7,685 nt of DNA from Candidatus Sumerlaeota bacterium (GTDB lineage: Bacteria > Sumerlaeota > T1SED10-198M), in assembly GCA_003554345.1 (NCBI GenBank), contig PWGE01000084.1:1-7685 (forward strand), in the 5' to 3' direction. Shown piece after piece: positions 1 through 6,387 of this stretch. Position numbers and translations under genes: made by a program. Numbering within the stretch: the stretch's first letter is position 1; every line of letters begins with the position of its first letter. A model generated the notes under the pieces. It ran no database searches. It saw only the letters and a list, made by a program, of their open reading frames with translations, and had not been told where the DNA came from.

Positions 1-233
1 AGGGAGAAGATATAGAGGAAGCACGCCGCTTTTTAGAAGAAGCAACAATGGCTTTGGAAATAATAATTGAAGAATTTGGATTGCCGGAAGAAGTAACCCT
101 TTTTCGAATCCACTGCCCTATGGCTTTTGATGATGAGGGTGCTGATTGGTTTTCTGATGAAGAGGAGGTGCTCAATCCGTATTTTGGTGAGGCGATGTTA
201 CGGTGTGGTGAGATTGAAGAAACACTCCCCTGA
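1..233 (+). CDS. CusB-like RND efflux periplasmic adaptor, C-terminal fragment (DUF3347-like domain)
   Basis: The frame is open from the window edge (first whole codon at base 3) to TGA at 231-233, so this is the 3' end of a longer gene. About 76 residues are visible. They contain H-C-P-M (111-122), then G-A-D-W, then N-P-Y-F-G (174-188) and M-L-R-C-G (195-209). As I know the family, this Cys/His/Met-bearing pattern is typical of the DUF3347-type domain found at the C-terminus of CusB-like adaptors or as separate copper-handling proteins. The adaptor joins the inner-membrane pump to the outer-membrane channel and hands periplasmic Cu(I)/Ag(I) to the pump. The next gene, 100 bases downstream on the same strand, is a CusA-type pump, which supports the call. 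An internal ATG at 48 is not a likely start because the frame is open upstream of it. The N-terminal parts of the adaptor are not in the window, so a stand-alone DUF3347 protein cannot be excluded. Confidence 0.8.
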   Translation, partial: GEDIEEARRFLEEATMALEIIIEEFGLPEEVTLFRIHCPMAFDDEGADWFSDEEEVLNPYFGEAMLRCGEIEETLP

Positions 234-248
234 TGTGACAAGTCTTTC

Positions 249-333
249 ATGATAACTTCAGGAAGGTAGAAAGATATGAAAACAATATCTCCCGGCAGAT
301 CTTCCCATGGGAAAATAAATAAAGAGATATAGC
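249..333 (+). promoter_or_regulatory. cusB-cusA intergenic leader with alternative hairpins at the cusA ribosome binding site
   Basis: The segment ATATCTC (285-291) can pair in two ways. Its first six bases pair with AGATAT at 272-277 (7-base loop), and all seven pair with GAGATAT at 324-330. The second partner overlaps the weak Shine-Dalgarno AAAGAG (321-326) directly before the cusA ATG at 334. Between them sits a perfect 12-base palindrome, TTCCCATGGGAA (302-313). The layout would allow a mutually exclusive open/closed switch over cusA translation. The pairings are seen in the sequence; the regulatory role is inference, and short stems like these also arise by chance. Confidence 0.35.
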
Positions 334-3300
334 ATGGTAAAACGCTTGATCCGCTTTTGTTTATATAGTCCATTTATTGTAGGTCTGATAGTTTTATTAA
401 CCATTTTGTTTGGATTAATGACAGCACCCTTTGATTGGGATCTGGGCTTTTTTCCTCGTGATCCTGTACCGGTCGATGCCATTCCGGATATTGGGGAGAA
501 TCAACAGATTGTCTTTACTGAATGGATGGGTCGTTCACCGGAAGATATCGAAGATCAAATAACATATCCGCTTACCATTGCCCTTATGGGTATTCCCCAT
601 GTTGAAGAAGTGAGAAGTTTTTCTTACTTTGGGTTTTCACAGATTTATGTGGTTTTTGACGAGGGAGTAGACTTTTACTGGTCTCGTAGCCGAATAATAG
701 AAAAACTCAACAGTCTGCCGGCAGGTGAGCTTCCGGATGGAGTAGAACCGACCCTTGGTCCGGATGCTACAGCGCTGGGACAGATATTCTGGTACACTTT
801 GCAGGGCCGTGATCCTCATGGAAATCCTGTAGGTGGCTGGGACCTGGAAGAACTGAGAACTATCCAGGACTGGTACGTTCGTTATTATCTGTGGGGAGCA
901 AGAGGTATAGCTGAAGTTGCCAGTGTTGGTGGTTTTCAAAAAGAATATCAGGTTGATGTGGACCCCGATGCTATGCGGCAATACGGCGTTGATATAAAAA
1001 AGATTTCCCGGGCTGTTCGCCGCTCAAATCTGGATGTGGGTGCCAGGAATATTGAAATCAATCGGGCGGAATACCTTATCCGAAGCAGTGGTTTTGTCCA
1101 GGACAAAGAGGATATTGAGAATACTGTCGTAACCGTCAGAGAAAATATTCCGGTACGTATTAAAGATGTTGCAAAAGTAACAAGTGGTCCTGCTCAAAGA
1201 CGAGGGGCACTGGATGTTGATGGATCAGAAGCAGTGGGTGGGGTGGTAACGGTGCGAGATGGTTATAATCCTCTGGAGGCTATTCATAATGTTAAAGAAG
1301 TGATTGCCGATATTGAACCTGGTCTCCCTCGTAAACCGTACATTGATTACGATAAGGTTACCTTTGCAGAAACGGCTGATTTCGCTGCACGCCATGGATT
1401 TCAGGGTTATAAAGATGGTGCTGTAAATGAAGAGGGTTGGTTGGAATGGCTGGACAATACAGATCATAACGATTGGCCTGATTGGATTACCATCAGCCAA
1501 CTGGAAATTGTTCCTTTTTATGATCGCACTGAACTTATTTATGAGACATTGGGAACTCTTGGAACTGCCTTGAGCGAAGAAATACTGGTAACAATTATTG
1601 TTATAGTAGTTCTCCTGGGTCATCTGGCGAGTTCACTGCTTGTGAGTAGCGTCCTCCCTCTCTCTGTGCTGGCATGCTTTATCATGATGAAAGTGTTAGG
1701 CGTTGATGCTAATATTGTTTCTCTTTCGGGAATTGCTATTTCAATTGGTGCCATCGTTGATATGTCTATTATTATCTGTGAGAATGTTTTCCGACACCTC
1801 CAGGAAGCTCCACCTGATAAGGATAAGAAAAAGGTTGTTTTAGAAGGTGCTTCAGAGGTGGGAAATGCTGTGCTTACTGCGGTTTCTACCACCGTGATAA
1901 GCTTTATGGCTGTATTTACCATGACAGGGCCGGAAGGCCGGCTGTTTCGACCACTTGCTTTTACCTTTACCAGTATGCTGGTGGCTTCCATTCTTATTGC
2001 TCTTACAGTAATGCCGGTGGCGGGATATCTGGTATTTTCGTTGAAATTGTCCGGCAGAACGCTTAGAACTTTCTTCCTTTTATTGCTGGGAGGAGTTGGT
2101 TTCTCCCTGATTGTGATATGGCAATGGTTTATTGCGGGTGCCGTTCTTTTGCTCGCTGTAATCTGCTGGTTTAGCCGGGAATATCTCTCGGAAAAAGGGA
2201 AAAAGATTCTTTCTCGAGGCTTTCTTGTACTGCTGTCATTCTTTTTATTGTTTGTCCTCGCAGGATACTGGGAACCTCTGGGAGCAGAAGCGGGTAGAAC
2301 CGGAAACCTTCTTTTCTTGGTTGTGGTGTTTGGTGGTCTTCTGGTTACCCTGGAGATGATAAAACGTTATTATCCCATTATATTGAGATGGTGTTTGCTT
2401 CATACAAAAACTTTTCTCGCCATTCCATTGTTTATTGTGATAGCTGGTATTGTCATATGGCTTGGCTTCAGTCGGGTATTTTTCTTTATTCCGGCGACGC
2501 TTGAAAAAATTGGTTTGGACAGGACTGAAATGGAACATACCACTCTGTGGATGGAAGGAGACAATCTTTTCCCGGGTATGGGTCGGGAATTTATGCCTGC
2601 GCTGGATGAAGGATCTTTTCTATGGATGCCTACCATAGGAACTCATGCCTCTATCGGGGAGGCTCTGGAGGTATTAGCAGAGCAGGATGAGGCTTTTGCT
2701 CGCATTCCTGAAGTCAAAACAGTAGCGGGGAAAATAGGAAGAGCAGATTCACCTCTGGATCCTGCCCCTATTTCTATGATTGAAACGGTAATTCACTATA
2801 AATCAGAATATAAAACGGATGAAGATGGAAGAAGATTACATTTTAAATATGACCGGCAAGAAGAAGAATTTATCAGAGACCAGAATGGAGATTTAATACC
2901 TGATGCAGGCGGAATGCCCTTTCGCCAGTGGAGAGACCACATCAAGTCTCCTGATGATATCTGGGAAGATATAGTGGAAGCTGGAGATATGATGGGGAGT
3001 ACGTCGGCGCCACGGCTTCAACCCATAGAAACCCGTCTGGTAATGCTTCAGACAGGAATGCGGGCGCCGATGGGAGTAAAGGTTTTTGGTCCCGATTTGG
3101 AGTCTTTAGAACAAGTGGCTCTTGATATTGAGAGTTTACTGCAGGAGGTGCCTTCAATTCAACCTGCTACCGTCCGTGCCGATAGAGTGGTAGGTAAACC
3201 ATATTTTGTTATTGAACCGAAACGGGAAGCCCTTGCCAGACATGGTATGAGTATGCAGGATGTTCAGGAAGTTATAGAAGTAGCTATTGGCGGTAAACAT

Positions 3301-4395
3301 CTGACGCGTACTGTGGAGGGCCGTGAAAGATTTGGAATACGTGTCCGATATAAACGGGAATTACGTGATGACCTGGAAAAACTGGGTAGAATACTGCTGC
3401 CGGCAATGAATGGAGAGTACCAGGTGCCTCTTGAAGAGGTGGCTGATATTGACTATGAAAGGGGGCCCATGGTTATCAAAAGTGAGGACACCTATCCAGT
3501 GGCCTATGTCACCTTTGGAATGCAAACAGGCCATTCAGAAGTAGATGTGGTGGAAGAAGCAGAGGCACATCTTCAAAGGGCGGTCAATGATGGAACCCTT
3601 TCTCTCCCGGAAGGAGTAACGTTTCGCTTTGCAGGGGAGTATGAACAACAAGTACGAGCCCAGCAGACTCTCTCAGTCATTCTTCCCCTTTCGTTGTTGA
3701 TCATCCTTACGATTCTGTATTTTCAATTTAAATCTGCAAAGGTTTCTTTCCTGGTCTTTCTATCCATTTTGCTGGCGTGGAGCGGGGGTTTTATACTGCT
3801 GTGGCTCTACGGAGAACCCTGGTTTATGAATTTTTCGTTTTATGGAGTTAATCTCCGTGATCTTTTCAATATGGAAACATATAATCTCAGTGTGGCAGTA
3901 TGGGTGGGATTTCTTGCTTTATTTGGTATAGCAGTAGATGACAGTGTGGTAATGGGGACCCATTTGGAACAGGTTTTTTCCCGGTCTTGTCCCTCTGACA
4001 GGGAATCCATCCATAAAGCTGTGATAGAGGCGGGAAGCAAAAGAATAAGACCCTGCTTGATGACAAGTGCTACTACCATTCTTGCCCTTCTTCCTGTTTT
4101 GACCTCTACCGGCAGGGGGGCTGATGTTATGATTCCTATGGCTATACCGGCGGTAGGTGGTATGACTTTTGTAGTCCTTTCTAATTTCATGGTTCCGGTA
4201 TTGTATGCTGTCTTGAAAAAAGAAGAAATCTCAGGTAAACAACAAAAGTCCTGGAAAAAAAGGATTGTAATTTTTCTTATTGTATCAGCTATTGGAGCAG
4301 TGATATTTTTACATCGTTCAGAAGCTGAAAGAATACGTGAGAACGATACCCAGCAAGAAGAAATGCCGGAGGAAGATCCGCACCGTTTTCATTAA
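334..4395 (+). CDS. cusA: CusA-like heavy-metal (Cu/Ag) RND efflux permease, long variant
   Basis: This is an inner-membrane proton-driven pump of the HME-RND family that exports Cu(I)/Ag(I) through an adaptor and outer-membrane channel. TM1 is at ~9-31, TM2-TM6 at ~417-570, TM7 at ~695-711 and TM8-TM12 at ~1115-1296. M765, M815 and M904 align with the E. coli CusA metal-binding methionines M573, M623 and M672, each in a matching context (LWMPT, ISMIE, VMLQTG). D476 (AIVDMS) matches D405 of the proton relay, but the E939 position is D1202 (AVDDS) and the K984 position is C1241 (RPCLMT). At 1353 aa it is ~300 longer than E. coli CusA. The excess lies in a Trp-rich insertion (~333-389), four hydrophobic segments between TM6 and TM7 (~580-676), a ~40-residue insertion between M815 and M904, and an extra helix (1311-1326) with an acidic tail. 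ATG 334 follows a weak AAAGAG; an in-frame stop lies just upstream (316). The adaptor fragment upstream fits an operon. The metal could be Cu, Ag or related; the family call is firm. Confidence 0.93.
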   Translation: MVKRLIRFCLYSPFIVGLIVLLTILFGLMTAPFDWDLGFFPRDPVPVDAIPDIGENQQIVFTEWMGRSPEDIEDQITYPLTIALMGIPHVEEVRSFSYFGFSQIYVVFDEGVDFYWSRSRIIEKLNSLPAGELPDGVEPTLGPDATALGQIFWYTLQGRDPHGNPVGGWDLEELRTIQDWYVRYYLWGARGIAEVASVGGFQKEYQVDVDPDAMRQYGVDIKKISRAVRRSNLDVGARNIEINRAEYLIRSSGFVQDKEDIENTVVTVRENIPVRIKDVAKVTSGPAQRRGALDVDGSEAVGGVVTVRDGYNPLEAIHNVKEVIADIEPGLPRKPYIDYDKVTFAETADFAARHGFQGYKDGAVNEEGWLEWLDNTDHNDWPDWITISQLEIVPFYDRTELIYETLGTLGTALSEEILVTIIVIVVLLGHLASSLLVSSVLPLSVLACFIMMKVLGVDANIVSLSGIAISIGAIVDMSIIICENVFRHLQEAPPDKDKKKVVLEGASEVGNAVLTAVSTTVISFMAVFTMTGPEGRLFRPLAFTFTSMLVASILIALTVMPVAGYLVFSLKLSGRTLRTFFLLLLGGVGFSLIVIWQWFIAGAVLLLAVICWFSREYLSEKGKKILSRGFLVLLSFFLLFVLAGYWEPLGAEAGRTGNLLFLVVVFGGLLVTLEMIKRYYPIILRWCLLHTKTFLAIPLFIVIAGIVIWLGFSRVFFFIPATLEKIGLDRTEMEHTTLWMEGDNLFPGMGREFMPALDEGSFLWMPTIGTHASIGEALEVLAEQDEAFARIPEVKTVAGKIGRADSPLDPAPISMIETVIHYKSEYKTDEDGRRLHFKYDRQEEEFIRDQNGDLIPDAGGMPFRQWRDHIKSPDDIWEDIVEAGDMMGSTSAPRLQPIETRLVMLQTGMRAPMGVKVFGPDLESLEQVALDIESLLQEVPSIQPATVRADRVVGKPYFVIEPKREALARHGMSMQDVQEVIEVAIGGKHLTRTVEGRERFGIRVRYKRELRDDLEKLGRILLPAMNGEYQVPLEEVADIDYERGPMVIKSEDTYPVAYVTFGMQTGHSEVDVVEEAEAHLQRAVNDGTLSLPEGVTFRFAGEYEQQVRAQQTLSVILPLSLLIILTILYFQFKSAKVSFLVFLSILLAWSGGFILLWLYGEPWFMNFSFYGVNLRDLFNMETYNLSVAVWVGFLALFGIAVDDSVVMGTHLEQVFSRSCPSDRESIHKAVIEAGSKRIRPCLMTSATTILALLPVLTSTGRGADVMIPMAIPAVGGMTFVVLSNFMVPVLYAVLKKEEISGKQQKSWKKRIVIFLIVSAIGAVIFLHRSEAERIRENDTQQEEMPEEDPHRFH

Positions 4396-4467
4396 GAACT
4401 GGAAGGATAAATTGATCAGAAGATAAAGGAAAAATAGAGAAAAAATTTTATACAGGAGGTATAAATT

Positions 4468-5640
4468 ATGATTACTTCAGGAACCTTAAGGAAACATTTT
4501 GAGAGGGTTTTTTATATCGCCCTTTTTATAGGGGCTGGTGTAATGGTTATTGGCGGGAGCTATGCGGGAGGGTTGGGAACTACTCAGAATCCCTACCAGG
4601 TGGCTACTGCCGATCAGCTGAACAACATACGAAATGATCTGGATGCTCATTTTGTACAAACTGCTGACATTGATCTTGCTGCATATAGTGCAGGAGAAGG
4701 ATGGGAGCCGATAGGAGAGTGGCCTGATGGATTCACGGGCTCTTTTGAGGGGAATGATAATATTATAACCGGCCTGTTTATCGATCGCCCTCAATCAGAT
4801 TTTGAGGTGGGACTTTTTGGATATATACAAGAACCAGAAGAAGAAGAACCAGCAGAACTTACAGGCATTGTACTGGAAAACGTTGATGTTACCGGTAGAA
4901 ATGGTGTTGGTGCACTGGTTGGATCAAATGATGGTGGTGAACTTATTAATTGCCGGGCTACTGGCGACGTCTCGGGAGAAATGCTGGTCGGACTCCTTGT
5001 TGGTTCAAATAACGGATCTATTACCGGAAGTTCTGCGGAGGGAACGGCATCAGGTGATGACTATGTTGGCGGTTTGAGCGGTACTAATGAAGGTCCCATA
5101 ATTGACAGTTATGCTGATGCAGTAGTCCAGGGAAATAATGAAATGACTGGAGGACTAGTCGGTTGGAGCATTGGTCCAATTACAGGGAGCTATGCCCTTG
5201 GCTCCGTATCCGGTGATCTTCATGTGGGCGGACTGACAGGAGCAAACAGCGATAAGATTGAAGAAAGTTATTCACTGGCGGCTGTTTCTGGAGGAGACAA
5301 TGCCGGGGGATTAAGTGGCGTAAACGCTCAAGCAGCAGAAATAATATATAGTTTCGCTGCCGGAGCGGTTTCGGGTCAAAATGATACTGGAGGCCTTGTG
5401 GGATATAATGATGATGGCACGATTGCTGATTCATACTACGATGAAGATGAGAGCGGACAGAGTGATGTAGGTAAGGGAATTCCTCTCTCTACTTCACAAA
5501 TGAAGCAACAGACCTCCTTTACCGGATGGAATTTTCAAGACATATGGGATATGTCGGATCCAGCTACCGCTTTCGAAGGTTATCCTGTTTTACAGTGGCA
5601 GGAAGTACCCACTGAGATTCGAGACTGGTTTGTTTATTAA
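4468..5640 (+). CDS. Secreted GLUG-motif repeat protein
   Basis: This 390-aa protein starts with a basic N-terminus and a hydrophobic stretch (~14-30) ending S-Y-A-G, which fits a Sec signal peptide cut near residue 33. Residues ~41-120 (N-P-Y-Q-V, G-S-F-E-G, G-L-F-G) form the lead-in common to GLUG proteins. Seven repeats of ~26 residues follow, at about 146-170, 174-196, 200-222, 227-249, 253-275, 279-303 and 307-323. Each follows the pattern [VTA]-G-x-L-x-G-x-N, then [IS]-x-x-S-[YS]-A, then a V-S-G type ending, matching the GLUG motif family. Such repeats are predicted to build a beta-solenoid on exported or surface proteins; their function is generally unknown. The C-terminus (F-T-G-W-N-F, G-Y-P-V-L-Q-W) is the usual GLUG-protein ending. 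No anchor or sorting domain is seen. The start is supported by AGGAGG at 4454-4459, 8 bases before ATG. It lies 72 bases after cusA and before a decayed copy of the cusA tail. A role in metal resistance is not shown. Confidence 0.88.
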   Translation: MITSGTLRKHFERVFYIALFIGAGVMVIGGSYAGGLGTTQNPYQVATADQLNNIRNDLDAHFVQTADIDLAAYSAGEGWEPIGEWPDGFTGSFEGNDNIITGLFIDRPQSDFEVGLFGYIQEPEEEEPAELTGIVLENVDVTGRNGVGALVGSNDGGELINCRATGDVSGEMLVGLLVGSNNGSITGSSAEGTASGDDYVGGLSGTNEGPIIDSYADAVVQGNNEMTGGLVGWSIGPITGSYALGSVSGDLHVGGLTGANSDKIEESYSLAAVSGGDNAGGLSGVNAQAAEIIYSFAAGAVSGQNDTGGLVGYNDDGTIADSYYDEDESGQSDVGKGIPLSTSQMKQQTSFTGWNFQDIWDMSDPATAFEGYPVLQWQEVPTEIRDWFVY

Positions 5641-5686
5641 AAAACCCCGTATATTAAACATGATGACAGGTTTTGTATTCCGCTGA

Positions 5687-5715
5687 TATAGGCGGGAAAT
5701 AAGCCTGTAGTTTTT
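5687..5715 (+). terminator. Possible rho-independent terminator after the GLUG gene
   Basis: TATAGGC (5687-5693) pairs with GCCTGTA (5703-5709), including one T-G wobble, around a 9-base loop. One base later comes TTTTT (5711-5715). It sits 47 bases after the GLUG stop codon, a sensible place to end the cus-GLUG transcript. The stem is short, so confidence is moderate. Confidence 0.45.
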
Positions 5716-5802
5716 AAGTCGTTTCGCAGAAATGGTGCCATTTGGTGCAATGCCTGTATACTATCAGGGTATGATTTGAAATAAATCTTTGCACCGGTGT
5801 AA

Positions 5803-5906
5803 GGAGAAATAGTTTTAAGGTGTTCAGAAAGTGAAAGAATACGTGAGAACTATACCCAGCAAGAAGTAACGCCGGAGGAAGATCCGCATCTCCATCATTA
5901 AAAACT
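5803..5906 (+). pseudogene. Decayed second copy of the cusA 3' end
   Basis: Bases 5822-5906 align without gaps to 4316-4400 of cusA and its trailer, with 74 of 85 bases identical by hand count. Weaker similarity reaches back to about 5803. The cusA reading frame is kept: the shared core S-E-x-E-R-I-R-E-N, then T-Q-Q-E, then P-E-E-D-P-H runs to a TAA at 5899-5901, in the same place as the cusA stop. The frame is closed upstream by TAA at 5800-5802 and there is no start, so it cannot be a complete gene. Most base differences change the amino acid (D to Y, E to V, M to T, R-F to L-H), which suggests drift rather than selection. It is best read as the remnant of a duplicated pump gene, or as the far repeat of a recombination event that left the GLUG gene between two cusA tails. 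Confidence 0.85.
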
Positions 5907-5953
5907 CAGAGAAAGTCATTAGGGAAAAGCGGTTTGGACTGCATAAAGACTTT

Positions 5954-5961
5954 AAAGGAGG
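5954..5961 (+). promoter_or_regulatory. Orphan Shine-Dalgarno sequence downstream of the cusA-tail remnant
   Basis: AAAGGAGG is a near-perfect ribosome binding site, but no ATG, GTG or TTG lies at the proper distance, and the sequence runs into TAATAG. AGGAGG begins 55 bases after the remnant's stop codon. The real GLUG ribosome binding site begins 59 bases after the cusA stop. The spacing suggests that a tail-spacer-RBS unit was duplicated and that the gene behind this copy was lost. A chance purine run is the alternative. Confidence 0.4.
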
Positions 5962-6256
5962 GTAATAGTCAGCAGTTTTACAAAAAGAACCAGGAATGTG
6001 GAAAATGAGTTAAGAAAAAGATACAATTTTCTATTGCTTTAAAAATTTTTCAGAAACCAGTCTTAAAAGTAATGGTATACATCTTGATATAAATGAATCA
6101 GGGTGAAAATAACGTAAAATAGGAATGAGCAATATTAACTACCCCGGATAAAATGAGGTGCACATAAACTTTTGGTAGAGGAAAGTGAGGGAAGGTGAGA
6201 GGGCTCCGATAAAGAAAGATTGTTATTGAAATATAATTAGAGGCTCGATAATACTA

Positions 6257-6299
6257 TTGACCATGGAAACTAGCTGGTTTACCTTCCTTATAATATAAT
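6257..6299 (+). promoter_or_regulatory. Possible promoter for the leader ORF and permease
   Basis: Two overlapping TATAAT boxes (6289-6294 and 6294-6299) lie about 30-35 bases before the leader ORF start. TTGACC (6257-6262) looks like a -35 box but is 26 bases from the first TATAAT, too far for a standard promoter, and no good -35 lies at 16-18 bases. CTTCC (6283-6287) and GGAAG (6307-6311) form an inverted repeat flanking the -10 boxes and could be an operator. Only the -10 boxes are convincing by eye. Confidence 0.3.
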
Positions 6300-6327
6300 A
6301 TTGGTGGGAAGTCTTCTGGAGAAAAAC

Positions 6328-6387
6328 ATGTTTGAAAAAATATTACTGTATTACCGAAAAATATTATTATTTGAGGATACTACATGA
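6328..6387 (+). CDS. Candidate 19-residue leader peptide overlapping the permease start
   Basis: ATG at 6328 is preceded by GGAG (6318-6321) with a 6-base gap. It opens a 19-codon frame reading MFEKILLYYRKILLFEDTT that stops at TGA 6385-6387. The stop overlaps the permease start in an ATGA arrangement, a classic sign of translational coupling. The peptide has two short hydrophobic stretches (ILLYY and ILLF) separated by R-K; no cysteine or histidine is present, so it is not itself a metal binder. I do not recognise it. It may be a regulatory leader that delivers ribosomes to the permease, a tiny membrane peptide, or a chance frame in AT-rich DNA. The permease also has its own GAGGA (6373-6377), so coupling would not be strictly needed. 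Confidence 0.35.
   Translation: MFEKILLYYRKILLFEDTT

Larger units (their letters stand above)
5641..6383. other. Long non-coding stretch between the GLUG gene and the permease
   Basis: No gene of ordinary length is visible on either strand. The stretch holds the possible terminator (5687-5715), a small dyad AAATGG-TG-CCATTT (5730-5743), the inverted pair GGTGCAA (5744-5750)/TTGCACC (5789-5795) overlapping a CACCGGTG palindrome (5792-5799), and the decayed cusA tail (5803-5906). It also holds an orphan Shine-Dalgarno (5954-5961), a possible promoter (6257-6299) and a candidate leader ORF (6328-6387). Between about 5965 and 6250 I see only AT-rich sequence with frequent stops. A short open frame at about 6010-6085 has no start codon. 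Confidence 0.7.

Noticed and set aside
1620-1991. Open frame of 123 codons on the minus strand inside cusA
   Set aside because: It lies entirely within a well-supported membrane-pump gene and has no family-like sequence; it is a shadow of the real frame. The same holds for the other antisense frames within cusA, the GLUG gene and the permease.
5730-5799. Small inverted repeats around AAATGG-TG-CCATTT and GGTGCAA/TTGCACC
   Set aside because: Arms of 6-7 bases with no gene start nearby; noted in the gap entry but too weak for a separate operator call.
6010-6085. Short open frame rich in K/I/L residues in the non-coding gap
   Set aside because: It has no start codon, is closed by stops on both sides, and resembles nothing; AT-rich sequence produces such peptides by chance.
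6202-6251. Near-repeat GGCTC(C)GATAA at 6202-6212 and 6242-6251
   Set aside because: About ten bases with a one-base indel, not linked to any feature; likely chance.
6190-6287. GGAAGGT (6190-6196) and ACCTTCC (6281-6287), reminiscent of CueR-type half-sites
   Set aside because: The arms are 84 bases apart, whereas MerR/CueR sites sit within one promoter spacer of about 19-20 bases; no matching -35/-10 geometry.
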